Positions 1 through 6,896 of a stretch of DNA of 16,462 nucleotides are shown in pieces; within the stretch, counting starts at the first letter, position 1; each line of letters begins with the position of its first letter. The translations under genes and the position numbers were made by a program. Under the pieces are notes generated by a model. The model had not been told where the DNA came from. It did no database searches and worked only from the letters and a program-made list of their open reading frames with translations. Source of the stretch: an uncultured Collinsella sp. (GTDB taxonomy: Bacteria > Actinomycetota > Coriobacteriia > Coriobacteriales > Coriobacteriaceae); contig CABRZN010000032.1 of assembly GCA_902475445.1 (NCBI GenBank), forward strand, positions 1-16,462, given 5' to 3'.

Positions 1-33
1 ATTGCCGCTCTGGCGGGTTTGCAGCGTCGAGCC

Positions 34-61
34 GTTACGCGGTTTGGTAAAACCGCGTAAC
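34..61 (-). terminator. Hairpin at the 3' end of pyrE
   Basis: A perfect 12-bp stem (arms 34-45 and 50-61, loop GGTA) begins at the last base of the pyrE stop codon. Its position fits a transcription end for pyrE. No U-rich tract follows on the minus strand, so it may instead be an mRNA-stabilising hairpin or a factor-dependent end. Bases 1-33 contain a smaller GCCGC/GGCGG hairpin and no gene that can be seen. Confidence 0.5.
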
Positions 62-741
62 TAACGTGCTCCGTACTGCTCGTAGTAGGCGTCGATGGCG
101 GTCTTGAGCTCGCCATCGATGACAACCTTGCCGTCGATCTCGTGGTTGTAGAGGGTCTCGACGACCTCGGCCATGGAAACAATGCTCGCGACGGGGAAAC
201 CGTACTTTGCCTCGATCTCCTTCTGCGCGGTGGTCACGCCGCCCTTGCCGACCTCCATGCGGTTGAGGGACACGATCAGGCCCTTGATTTCGACGTCGGC
301 AGCAGCCTTAACCTTGGGATAGGTCTCGTCGATGGACTTGCCGCTGGTGGTGACGTCCTCGACCATGACCACGCGGTCGCCGTCCTTGGGCTCATAACCC
401 AACAGGTTGCCCTTATCGGCACCGTGGTCCTTGGCCTCCTTGCGGTCGCAGCAGTACTTGACCTCCTTGCCGTACAGCTCGTGGTAGGCAATTGCGGTCA
501 CGACGGCCAGCGGAATACCCTTGTAGGCCGGTCCAAACAGCACATCAAAGTCGTCGCCAAAGTTATCGTGGATGGCCTGGGCGTAATACTCGCCCAGCTT
601 CTTGAGCTGATAGCCCGTCACGTAAGCGCCGGCATTCATAAAGAACGGGGACTGACGGCCACTCTTGAGCGTAAAGCTGCCGAACTTAAGGACGTCGGAC
701 TCGACCATAAACTTGATGAACTCTTGCTTGTAAGCCTCCAT
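61..741 (-). CDS. pyrE: Orotate phosphoribosyltransferase
   Basis: This enzyme joins orotate to PRPP to give orotidine 5'-monophosphate, the fifth step of de novo pyrimidine synthesis, in the cytosol. The 226-residue product carries the PRPP-binding signature VVMVEDVTTSGKS at residues 124-136. Upstream is the orotate/catalytic-loop segment around residues 100-107 (RKEAKDHG), and near the N-terminus FGSFTLKSGRQSPFF (20-34), typical of PyrE. The length is slightly above the roughly 210-215 residues of the E. coli enzyme. The ATG at 741 is chosen because a GAGAGGAG ribosome site lies just upstream on the minus strand. No other pyr gene is in the window. It is divergent from the Mg2+ ATPase gene, and any promoter must lie in 742-900, where I see no convincing minus-strand -35/-10 pair. 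Identification is secure. Confidence 0.96.
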   Translation of the reverse strand: MEAYKQEFIKFMVESDVLKFGSFTLKSGRQSPFFMNAGAYVTGYQLKKLGEYYAQAIHDNFGDDFDVLFGPAYKGIPLAVVTAIAYHELYGKEVKYCCDRKEAKDHGADKGNLLGYEPKDGDRVVMVEDVTTSGKSIDETYPKVKAAADVEIKGLIVSLNRMEVGKGGVTTAQKEIEAKYGFPVASIVSMAEVVETLYNHEIDGKVVIDGELKTAIDAYYEQYGAR

Positions 742-872
742 GCGGGCTCCTCTCGTAATCGCGTACGTGCCTTCCAGTTTAGCGCAGGCAAAGCGTAGAT
801 GCGGGCGCGCTTTGGGGCCACGGCATTCTGTAAAGGCTTTGTCAAAGGGAATGGTTTTCCGAACAATGGGGT

Positions 873-901
873 TGACATGTCAAACCCCCTCATCAAGAAT
901 A
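873..901 (+). promoter_or_regulatory. Candidate sigma70 promoter for mgtA with palindromic -35
   Basis: TTGACA (873-878) is a perfect -35 box. After exactly 17 bases comes AAGAAT (896-901), which matches four of six positions of the -10 consensus. The -35 box is the left half of the perfect 12-bp palindrome TTGACATGTCAA (873-884), flanked by GGGG on the left and, after one extra A, CCCC on the right. This looks like a repressor or activator operator over a promoter. The regulator is unknown. Because the palindrome lies between divergent genes, it could also act on pyrE. Confidence 0.5.
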
Positions 902-967
902 CGGGCGGATTAAAAAGGGGTACGAGATACCCAAAGCGCGCTGCGCTCAGCCTTTAGGAGGTGTGCC

Positions 968-1039
968 ATGGAAGGCAGTCCTAGTCGAAAAACCTGCATG
1001 TCGCCCTCGGCACGCCGCGAGGACTCCGCACACGCATAA
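968..1039 (+). CDS. Candidate leader peptide upstream of mgtA (23 aa)
   Basis: An ATG at 968 is preceded by AGGAGGTG (956-963), nearly the full complement of the 16S rRNA tail, and opens a 23-codon frame ending in TAA at 1037-1039. The product is MEGSPSRKTCMSPSARREDS plus AHA, hydrophilic with no membrane segment. Such a strong ribosome site on a very short frame in an mgtA leader resembles, in position only, the mgtL leader peptide of Salmonella and E. coli, whose translation controls mgtA transcription at low Mg2+. There is no convincing sequence match to mgtL. The frame ends 22 bases before the 5' arm (1061-1074) of the hairpin region. It could also be a chance frame. I hold it as a plausible regulatory leader peptide, unproven. 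Confidence 0.4.
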   Translation: MEGSPSRKTCMSPSARREDSAHA

Positions 1040-1060
1040 ACGCCACCGGCAGATCGCCAA

Positions 1061-1115
1061 AACCACCGCAAAGGCGCGCTGCACCACAAAGGTGCCTGTC
1101 CCCTTTGTGGTGGTT
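1061..1115 (+). repeat. Hairpin repeat with an alternative pairing arm in mgtA leader
   Basis: CACCACAAAGG (1082-1092) pairs perfectly with CCTTTGTGGTG (1102-1112). Counting only the outer nine pairs, the loop is 13 nt and ends in GTCCCC, the same architecture as the repeat units at 5301-5329 and 11968-12023. A second upstream arm, AACCACCGCAAAGG (1061-1074), can pair with CCTTTGTGGTGGTT (1102-1115) over 14 positions with a single G-U wobble. The two stems exclude each other, so the RNA could switch between them. No U-tract follows directly, so neither is an obvious intrinsic terminator. Confidence 0.6.
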
Positions 1116-1198
1116 CGTGAGCTTGACGTGAGCGACATCTAGGTTTTTTGCAACTCAATACGACACGTACGCTAACTCCCTTCAACAAGGAGGACCCT

Positions 1199-3967
1199 AT
1201 GCTGATGCTCAAAACCGCCACGGTACTCGAAGCTATCTCCAAGCGCCGCCGCACGGCGCGCCCCGCCGCTCACACCGGCCTGTCCAAGAACACCATATTC
1301 GCCGCCACCCATAGCGCCGAGGATGCCCTCGTACTGCTCGAAGCCACGGCAAACGGCCTCACCGCCGAGCAGGCAACCGAGCGCCTGGACACCTCCGGCC
1401 CCAACACCATCGAGGCACCGACCAAGACGCTCGCCCGTCGCATCGCCGACGCCTTCATCGATCCCTTCGCCGGCATCCTCGCCGCGCTCGCGCTGGTCTC
1501 GCTCTATATCGACGTGCTCGCCGTGCCCGAGCCGCAGCGCGACCCCTCCACGGTCATCGTCATCGGCATCATGCTGCTGGTATCGGGCGGCATGAAGTTT
1601 ATCCAGGAAGCCCGCAGCGGCAATGCGGCCGAGGCCCTTAAGGACCTGGTCTCCAACACCTGCACCGCCCTGCGCGACGACGAGCGCATCGAGATCTCCT
1701 TCGACGAGCTCGTCCCCGGCGATGTGATCCGCCTCTCTGCCGGCGATATGGTTCCGGCCGATGCCCGCATCATCACCGCACGCGACCTGTTTGTCATCGA
1801 GTCCGCACTCACCGGCGAGAGCGAGGCCGTCGAGAAGACCGCTGCCGCCACCGTCGTCGAGGGCGCCGACGGCTCCGCGCTGCCACTCTCTGCCTGCAAG
1901 AACATCGTCTTTACCGGCACCTCCGTGCAAAATGGCACCGCCATGGCACTTGTCGTTGCCACCGGCTCGGACACCTACCTGGGCGGTATCGCCAAGATGC
2001 TCAACGGGCGCAGCGAGAAGAGCGCGTTTGACCGCGGTGTCTCGAGCGTCTCCATGTTGCTCGTACGCCTCATGCTCGTTATGGCGCCGGCCGTCTTTGC
2101 CATCAACGCCGCCACCAAGGGCAACGTCATCGACGCGCTGCTGTTCGCCACGAGCGTGGCCGTGGGCATCACGCCGCAGATGCTTCCCGTCATCGTGACC
2201 ACGAGCCTGTCGCAGGGCGCCAAGGACCTCGCCCGTCGCCAGGTTATCGTCAAGGAGCTGCCGGCGATTCAAAACCTGGGTGCCATGGACGTCCTGTGCT
2301 GCGACAAGACCGGCACCCTCACCGAAGACCGCATCGTGCTCGAGCGCTACCTCAACACCGATGGCAACGAGGACGCGCGCGTGCTGCGCCATGCGTTTTT
2401 GAACAGCTTCTTCCAGACCGGCCTCAAAAATCTTATCGACCTGGCCGTAATCGACCGTGCCGATGTGACACCCTCGACCGCCGCACCCGATTCCATGCTG
2501 GGCCAGAGCCTGCGCGACCGCTACACCAAGGTCGACGAGGTTCCCTTCGATTTCTCGCGCCGTCGCCTGAGCGTAGTTGTCTCCGACGCCCAAGGCAAAA
2601 CCCAGATGGTTACCAAGGGAGCTGCCGAGGAAATGCTCGAGATCTGCTCTTTTGTCGAGGTCAACGGTATCGCCCGGCCGCTCGCCGAAGACAAGCTCGC
2701 CCAGATTCGCAAGCAGGTCGCCAATCTTAACGCCGAGGGCCTGCGCGTGATTGCCGTGGCGCAGAAGACCGATCCGCGCTGCGTGGGCGAGTTTGGCATC
2801 GCCGACGAGTGCGACATGGTGCTGATGGGCTTTTTGGCCTTCCTCGATCCGCCCAAAGCAAGTGCCGCGGGCGCCGTCGCCACGCTCGAGGCCAAAGGCG
2901 TGGCGGTCAAGGTCCTGACCGGCGACAACGACCGCGTCGCCGCAACCGTCTGCGAGCAGATTGGCATCGACGCGAGCAACGTCTTGCTGGGCTCCGAGAT
3001 CGATGCACTCGACGACACCGAGCTTGCCGAGCGCGCCGAGAAAACCCACCTCTTCGCCAAGCTCTCGCCGCTGCAGAAGGCGCGCCTGGTGCGCGTCATG
3101 CGCGAACTGCTCGGCCACACCGTGGGCTTTATGGGCGACGGTATCAACGACGCCGCCGCCATGCGTGCGAGCGATTGCGGCATCTCGGTCGATTCGGCCG
3201 TCGATATTGCCAAGGAATCCGCCGATATCATCTTGCTTCAGAAGGACCTGGGCGTGCTCGAGCGCGGCATCATCGAAGGCCGCCGCACCTACGGCAACCT
3301 GCTCAAGTACCTCAAGACAACGGTGAGCTCCAACTTTGGCAACGTGCTGTCCGTGACCGTCGCGAGCCTGTTCTTGCCGTTTTTGCCCATGAGCGCCCTG
3401 CAGCTGGTACTGCTGTCGCTGGTCTACGAGATCGTGTGCATCGCGCTGCCGTGGGACGCCGTCGATGACGCCTGGACCGCCCGTCCGCGTGCCTGGGACG
3501 CCGCGTCCATCAAGGGCTTTATGCTCGAGCTGGGCCCCGTGAGCTCGCTGTTTGACATCGTGACCTTCGCCGCGCTCTTCTTTGTCGTGTGCCCCGCCGC
3601 CGTGAACGCAAGCTGGCCCGAGCTTGCCGCCGCGGGCGACGTCGCGGGTATGGCGACCTTCGCTGCACTCTTCCAGAGCGGCTGGTTTGTCGAGTCCATG
3701 TGGTCGCAGACACTCGTGGTCCACATGCTGCGCTCCCCGCATCTGCCGAGCCCGCGCGACCACGCCGCACCCGCCCTGTGCGTTCTCACCGTGCTGGGTC
3801 TGGCGCTCGTCACCTGGCTGCCGGCAAGCCCCATCGCCGATGCGCTCGGCCTCATGACACTGCCCGCGGGCTTTTTCGCGCTGCTCATCGGCATCGTCTC
3901 CGCCTACATCGCGCTCACTCAGCTGGCAAAGCGCCGCTACATTGCACGCCACGGCGAGCTACTGTGA
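1199..3967 (+). CDS. mgtA: Magnesium-transporting P-type ATPase (MgtA/MgtB, P3B type)
   Basis: This membrane ATPase imports Mg2+ at the cost of ATP. The 922-residue product compares with 898 for E. coli MgtA. It shows the actuator motif TGES at residues 205-208, the phosphorylated Asp in DKTGTLT (D369), the hinge motif GDGIND at 646-651, and a GISVDSAVDIAKESADIILL stretch typical of this class. The segments around residues 80-130 and 280-340, and several after 690, are membrane spans. The C-terminal motif LSLVYEIVCIALPWDAVDD lies in a span region characteristic of Mg2+ pumps. I start at ATG 1199 because AAGGAGG lies 5 bases upstream; an in-frame TTG at 1148 has no ribosome site. The gene stands alone and probably runs from the promoter at 873-901. 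MgtA and MgtB cannot be told apart by eye. Confidence 0.93.
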   Translation: MLMLKTATVLEAISKRRRTARPAAHTGLSKNTIFAATHSAEDALVLLEATANGLTAEQATERLDTSGPNTIEAPTKTLARRIADAFIDPFAGILAALALVSLYIDVLAVPEPQRDPSTVIVIGIMLLVSGGMKFIQEARSGNAAEALKDLVSNTCTALRDDERIEISFDELVPGDVIRLSAGDMVPADARIITARDLFVIESALTGESEAVEKTAAATVVEGADGSALPLSACKNIVFTGTSVQNGTAMALVVATGSDTYLGGIAKMLNGRSEKSAFDRGVSSVSMLLVRLMLVMAPAVFAINAATKGNVIDALLFATSVAVGITPQMLPVIVTTSLSQGAKDLARRQVIVKELPAIQNLGAMDVLCCDKTGTLTEDRIVLERYLNTDGNEDARVLRHAFLNSFFQTGLKNLIDLAVIDRADVTPSTAAPDSMLGQSLRDRYTKVDEVPFDFSRRRLSVVVSDAQGKTQMVTKGAAEEMLEICSFVEVNGIARPLAEDKLAQIRKQVANLNAEGLRVIAVAQKTDPRCVGEFGIADECDMVLMGFLAFLDPPKASAAGAVATLEAKGVAVKVLTGDNDRVAATVCEQIGIDASNVLLGSEIDALDDTELAERAEKTHLFAKLSPLQKARLVRVMRELLGHTVGFMGDGINDAAAMRASDCGISVDSAVDIAKESADIILLQKDLGVLERGIIEGRRTYGNLLKYLKTTVSSNFGNVLSVTVASLFLPFLPMSALQLVLLSLVYEIVCIALPWDAVDDAWTARPRAWDAASIKGFMLELGPVSSLFDIVTFAALFFVVCPAAVNASWPELAAAGDVAGMATFAALFQSGWFVESMWSQTLVVHMLRSPHLPSPRDHAAPALCVLTVLGLALVTWLPASPIADALGLMTLPAGFFALLIGIVSAYIALTQLAKRRYIARHGELL

Positions 3968-4008
3968 CGCGCGACCCATCAAGCGGTCAAAAAGTCCCGC
4001 CTCAAATT

Positions 4009-4050
4009 AAACCGCCCCCATTTCCTGTGCTAAGGAAATGGGGGCGGTTT
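4009..4050. terminator. Bidirectional terminator between mgtA and ROK kinase gene
   Basis: A perfect 18-bp inverted repeat (arms 4009-4026 and 4033-4050, loop GTGCTA) lies between two convergent genes, 41 bases after the mgtA stop and 42 bases after the ROK stop. The arms start AAACCG and end CGGTTT, so each strand ends its stem in UUU, followed by TTAATTTGAG on the minus strand and ACGCCGG on the plus strand. It very likely terminates both transcripts. Confidence 0.85.
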
Positions 4051-4092
4051 ACGCCGGCCTTTATCTTTTTCGACAGCCTCGTTTGGCTCGCG

Positions 4093-5004
4093 CTACACCA
4101 GACGCATGGCCTCCTGGACAGCACCGTAAAGGTTGGCGTCGTTGCCGAGCTCGGCCGCCTTTATCTGCGGCACAGGAATGCCGGCAAGGGTCCCTTTGTA
4201 ACTCGCGAGGGCCAGCGGCATCTGCGCACGCAGGGCATCGACGAGCTCGGGATGGCACGAGATACCGCCTGCGATCACAAAGACCTCGGGGTCGAGCACG
4301 GCCTGCAGGTTGATGAGCTGTCCGTCAAAGGCACGAGCGTAGCGGTCGAGCGCGCGCTGCGCCGCCTTGTCGCCATCCGCAATCCATTCAAAGACGCGGC
4401 GGCCGTCCACCGGAGAATCCGCAGGCAGGCCCTTCTCGGCAACGACAGCATCGCGGAGCGCACGCCAACCGCCCGAATCGGCAAAGGAGTTTCCCATGTT
4501 CGCAGCAGTCGTGACATCGTTGCGCAAGAAGCTGAACTCGCCTGCAAAGCAGTGCGCGCCGCGCAGGACCTTGCCGTCGATGACGATACCGCCGCCGATG
4601 CCCGTGCCGATAGCGAGCACCACGCCAAAACGCGTCCCGCGCAGGGCACCGGCCGCATACTCACCGAGCGCACAGCACTTACCGTCGTTATTGACGGCAA
4701 CCGGCACCCCCAGCGCCTCGCACATGAGCTTTCCCAGCGGGCAGCCGTCCATAAACGTGAGCGCACCGCCGCGATGGATCGTCCCCGTGACGTCTCCCTC
4801 GTAGATGCCGCCGGGCGCACTCACGCCCACGGCGCTCACGCGCTCGCGATACGGCTCGACGAGCGAGATCAGCGCCGCGACCGTCTCCTCAGCCGTGGTA
4901 AAGCCCGTCGGAAGGCTTCCGCGCTCGCGGATGGAAAAATTCTCGCCCAGCACAGCCCATTTAACGGCCGTACCGCCCACATCGATTCCAAAGAACTCCT
5001 GCAT
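4093..5004 (-). CDS. ROK-family sugar kinase
   Basis: ROK proteins are cytosolic kinases that phosphorylate glucose, fructose, N-acyl sugars or similar substrates. The 303-residue product has the N-terminal phosphate-binding motif GIDVGGTAVK (6-15), the catalytic Asp in NNDGK (D107), and the second glycine-rich loop IGTGIGGGI (132-140). There is no N-terminal helix-turn-helix, so it is a kinase and not a ROK repressor. The usual CxCGxxGCxE zinc-binding signature is absent; after HCFAGEFSF (151-159) comes a region without clustered cysteines. ROK proteins of this zinc-less kind are known, but substrate cannot be assigned. The start at 5004 follows TGAGGAGCGAAT on the minus strand. It lies downstream, on the same strand, of the PTS and hydrolase genes, which suggests it phosphorylates a sugar released by them. 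Confidence 0.88.
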   Translation of the reverse strand: MQEFFGIDVGGTAVKWAVLGENFSIRERGSLPTGFTTAEETVAALISLVEPYRERVSAVGVSAPGGIYEGDVTGTIHRGGALTFMDGCPLGKLMCEALGVPVAVNNDGKCCALGEYAAGALRGTRFGVVLAIGTGIGGGIVIDGKVLRGAHCFAGEFSFLRNDVTTAANMGNSFADSGGWRALRDAVVAEKGLPADSPVDGRRVFEWIADGDKAAQRALDRYARAFDGQLINLQAVLDPEVFVIAGGISCHPELVDALRAQMPLALASYKGTLAGIPVPQIKAAELGNDANLYGAVQEAMRLV

Positions 5005-5119
5005 ATTCGCTCCTCACGCGCCATAGCCCCGGACGTGCATCGCCGCGACCACCACAGGGGCTGCCCCCCTTATGATGGTCATGCAGCAAATCGCGCCCGG
5101 AGCCGATTATCTCCCTGTT

Positions 5120-5285
5120 TTACGCCGCTACTTTGGTCAGACGAAGCGACATACATTGTTCACTAGGGAGGTCAATGCGGAACTTGCCCTCAAAGGTTCC
5201 GGGAAGCTCTTCCTCCGTCATATCCCATGTGTCCACGACATTCACCTTGTAACGAGCGCCCGCCTTGCCCTCAAACTCACGAGAC
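5120..5285 (-). pseudogene. 3' remnant of a DUF5605/DUF5060-type glycoside hydrolase
   Basis: About 54 codons remain open on the minus strand, ending in TAA at 5120. The residues include ARYKVNVVDTWDMTEEELPG and then TFEGKFRIDLP...MSLRLTKV. From memory this matches the C-terminal beta domain (DUF5605) that ends many DUF5060/DUF4038 hydrolases: a DTWnM motif, then GxFEGxFxxxLP, then xxxRL. Everything upstream is missing. The open frame continues only into the repeat unit at 5286-5329, whose translation (TYLNEWYLNEW) has no family resemblance. There is no start codon or ribosome site of its own. The intact neighbour at 5375-6688 ends differently, so this is the tail of a separate gene. The family call is moderately sure; that it is a fragment is clear. 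Confidence 0.6.
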
Positions 5286-5329
5286 CACTCATTTAAGTAC
5301 CACTCATTTAAGTACGTCCCCAATGAGTG
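5286..5329. repeat. REP-like hairpin units with GTCCCC loop
   Basis: The complete unit (5301-5329) is CACTCATT, a 13-nt loop TAAGTACGTCCCC, then AATGAGTG, an 8-bp perfect stem. A partial unit (CACTCATTTAAGTAC, 5286-5300) precedes it directly. The same unit recurs at 11968-12023, and a unit with another stem but the same loop layout lies at 1082-1112. Such units resemble REP sequences moved by IS200-type (RAYT/TnpA-REP) transposases; no such transposase is in the window. It also marks the break point of the hydrolase remnant. Confidence 0.75.
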
Positions 5330-5374
5330 CGACGGAATGCAAGGGACTGGGTTGTAAATGTTGGAGAAGAGCCG

Positions 5375-6688
5375 TTAGCGCCCGGGGGCCAGGATCACCA
5401 GAGCGTCGTGCTCAAAGGGATGCTGAGCCACGCGCACGGTGCCGTCACCGTTGTCGCGGACGGGCAGTCTGGCAATGCGCTTGTCCTCCATGTCGAGGGC
5501 CGTCGCCGTCCAGCCGCGCGCGCCGTCGAGCTTAAACTTGAGCGCCGTGGTGCGCGGCAGGTACGTGACGACGCGATCGCCAACGCGCGCCACACGAATG
5601 GCCTCGCGCGCGTCGTCGAGCAGCTCCTGCGCCGGAACCACGGCAAGCGCGTCGTCGGCAGCCGTGGCACCCAGGCCGGCAAGCACATGCTCGATCGCGC
5701 CAAAGTCCCACACGCCCGCAAACTGCAGGCACTCCTGCCAGCGGAAGGGCATATCAAAGCCCTCGCCCAGGACCGAACCCTGGCTGCGCGACGTCTGCCA
5801 GTTCCAAACACCGTGTGCGCCGTAGGTCACGCCGGCACTGGCACCGGCAAGAATCGACGACCAAACGCTCGCGCGGCAATCCTGCGCGGTAAAGCGCCAG
5901 TACACGTTGCGCGACGCACCCATCTGCTCATAGCAGGGCTCGGAGTTGACCATCGGCTTTTTGGGATAGTTAGCGATAAAGTCCTGCGGCAGGCGCCATG
6001 CCTCGGGCTGGCCCTCGTAGTTGTGGCCGGGCTGGAACATGTAAAAGTCCAGACGGTCCAGATACTGCGCCGGAATGGTGCGATTGCCGCGGTTGATATG
6101 CATGGTGCGCAGCGCCTCGGGCGCACGCTTGACGACCTCGTCGAGCGCGTCCTCGTAATAGGCAATCGCCTCGTCGCCGGCAAAATCGGTATCACCCGTC
6201 ACCACGTAGACGGGGTCAAACTCGCCCAAGTTCTCGATGACGCGGGCAACGTGGGCGCGAACCTCCTCACGCGGCATAATCTCGGCGCCGCAACGCTCGG
6301 CAATCTTGGCGCCCCAGGTACCGGGCACGTAGTTGCACCACATAAGCACGAGTGCCGGACGAATGCCGTGCTCGACGGCAGCGCGACACATGGCGGCGGC
6401 ACGATCCCAGTACGCTTGGTTGGGGCGGGACCAATCAAAATGCACGCCGTCCTCGCTGGCATAGGGCCAAATGCCCAGATCGGGGCAGCAGCGATCCCAC
6501 TGCGGCAGCGTGTTGATCTGCAGCACGTTCATGCCCTGCTCGGCACGGCGGGTCAGGTAGTAGTCCCAGTCATCCTCGGCAATGCTCGTAAATGCGCTCC
6601 AGCACGTATCGGCAAACCAGAAGAACGGTTTGCCCTCGCACAAAAAGCCGTCCTGGCGACCGTTGACGGTCAGCTTTCCCAAACTCAT
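5375..6688 (-). CDS. DUF4038 (apiosidase-like) glycoside hydrolase, cytoplasmic
   Basis: The 437-residue product has the fold and motifs of DUF4038-type TIM-barrel hydrolases, related to GH140 apiosidase. PFFWFADTCWSAF (21-33) is the typical family opening, followed by the substrate-cleft segment around NVLQINTLPQWD (54-65). VVTGDTD (162-168) and VNSEPCYE (247-254) hold the likely acid/base Asp and nucleophile Glu, by analogy only. A smaller C-terminal beta domain fills residues about 350-437. There is no signal peptide, so it should act in the cytosol. I start at ATG 6688 because GAAAGGA lies just upstream; the open frame extends far further (to 6967), but that part is proline/arginine-rich and overlaps hairpins. 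It lies 208 bases after the PTS gene on the same strand. Family call is good, substrate unknown. Confidence 0.82.
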   Translation of the reverse strand: MSLGKLTVNGRQDGFLCEGKPFFWFADTCWSAFTSIAEDDWDYYLTRRAEQGMNVLQINTLPQWDRCCPDLGIWPYASEDGVHFDWSRPNQAYWDRAAAMCRAAVEHGIRPALVLMWCNYVPGTWGAKIAERCGAEIMPREEVRAHVARVIENLGEFDPVYVVTGDTDFAGDEAIAYYEDALDEVVKRAPEALRTMHINRGNRTIPAQYLDRLDFYMFQPGHNYEGQPEAWRLPQDFIANYPKKPMVNSEPCYEQMGASRNVYWRFTAQDCRASVWSSILAGASAGVTYGAHGVWNWQTSRSQGSVLGEGFDMPFRWQECLQFAGVWDFGAIEHVLAGLGATAADDALAVVPAQELLDDAREAIRVARVGDRVVTYLPRTTALKFKLDGARGWTATALDMEDKRIARLPVRDNGDGTVRVAQHPFEHDALVILAPGR

Positions 6689-6727
6689 CTGCGTGTCCTT
6701 TCGTTTGATAAAGGATTTGCGAACCGC

Positions 6728-6764
6728 CGGGGGCTTTCGCGGTAACCCCGTGCGAAAGCCCCCG
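6728..6764. other. 13-bp hairpin between PTS and hydrolase genes
   Basis: A perfect 13-bp stem (arms 6728-6740 and 6752-6764, first arm CGGGGGCTTTCGC) closes an 11-nt loop, 40 bases before the hydrolase start. No U-tract follows on either strand. It may be an mRNA-processing or stabilising element between the two cistrons, or a repeat. It lies just downstream of the likely PTS terminator. Confidence 0.55.
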
Positions 6765-6822
6765 CCGCTTGGCAAACCCTCGCGGGCGAATCCCGTCCGC
6801 CCCATCAGTCTACCTTGCAAGA

Positions 6823-6856
6823 AGGGCCCCGCCGGGCTTACGCCTGACGGGGCCCT
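6823..6856 (-). terminator. Hairpin after the PTS gene
   Basis: AGGGCCCCG (6823-6831) pairs perfectly with CGGGGCCCT (6848-6856). After one mismatch, CGGGC/GCCTG adds five further pairs including a G-U, leaving a 4-nt loop. It lies 40 bases after the PTS stop, and the minus strand continues TTCTTG, a weak U-tract. Probably a full or partial terminator that would lower expression of the hydrolase gene relative to the permease. Confidence 0.65.
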
Positions 6857-6896
6857 GTCGTGTAGGTGAGGTCGTATGCGACCGAATGGCTTGGCC

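Larger units (their letters stand above)
742..1198. other. Divergent pyrE/mgtA intergenic region and mgtA leader
   Basis: This 457-base gap separates the divergent pyrE and mgtA starts. It contains a plus-strand promoter candidate (873-901), a 12-bp palindrome (873-884) and two small hairpins (918-932, stem GGGTA/TACCC; 935-947, stem AGCGC/GCGCT). These are followed by a 23-codon frame (968-1039) and a repeat-type hairpin (1082-1112) with a competing arm at 1061-1074. A run of six T at 1144-1149 follows. If the promoter is right, the mgtA mRNA has a leader of about 290 nt. That is long enough for control in cis, as known for mgtA genes of enterobacteria, but no M-box riboswitch could be recognised by eye. 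Confidence 0.6.
5005..5374. other. Degraded intergenic region between ROK and hydrolase genes
   Basis: This 370-base stretch has no intact gene. It contains, from right to left on the minus strand, 45 bases after the hydrolase stop, a GTCCCC-type hairpin repeat (5286-5329) and the 3' remnant of a second hydrolase gene (5120-5285). Next come a small G/C hairpin (AGGGG 5056-5060 with CCCCT 5066-5070) and the ribosome site of the ROK gene. I see no clear promoter for the ROK gene here. Confidence 0.6.

Noticed and set aside
1..61. tRNA-like fold at the left edge
   Set aside because: The 12-bp hairpin and GCCGC/GGCGG stem do not make a cloverleaf, and there is no T-loop GTTCRA sequence in register.
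1116..1149. Intrinsic terminator before mgtA (six T at 1144-1149)
   Set aside because: No stable inverted repeat lies directly upstream of the T-run; the nearest stem ends 29 bases earlier at 1115.
1148..1198. In-frame TTG start giving mgtA 17 extra residues
   Set aside because: No ribosome site precedes it and it sits in a T-run, whereas ATG 1199 has AAGGAGG at ideal spacing.
1172..3952. A very long open frame on the strand opposite mgtA
   Set aside because: It mirrors the codon structure of the ATPase gene, is rich in Gly/Ala/His/Gln with no domain, and lacks a ribosome site. Open antisense frames are expected in such GC-rich genes. The same holds for opposite-strand frames at 142-798, 5327-6745, 6876-8369 and 8752-9870.
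5120..5323. Small intact 67-residue protein
   Set aside because: Its first 13 residues are translated from the hairpin repeat, and the rest looks like the tail of a larger hydrolase; no ribosome site is present.
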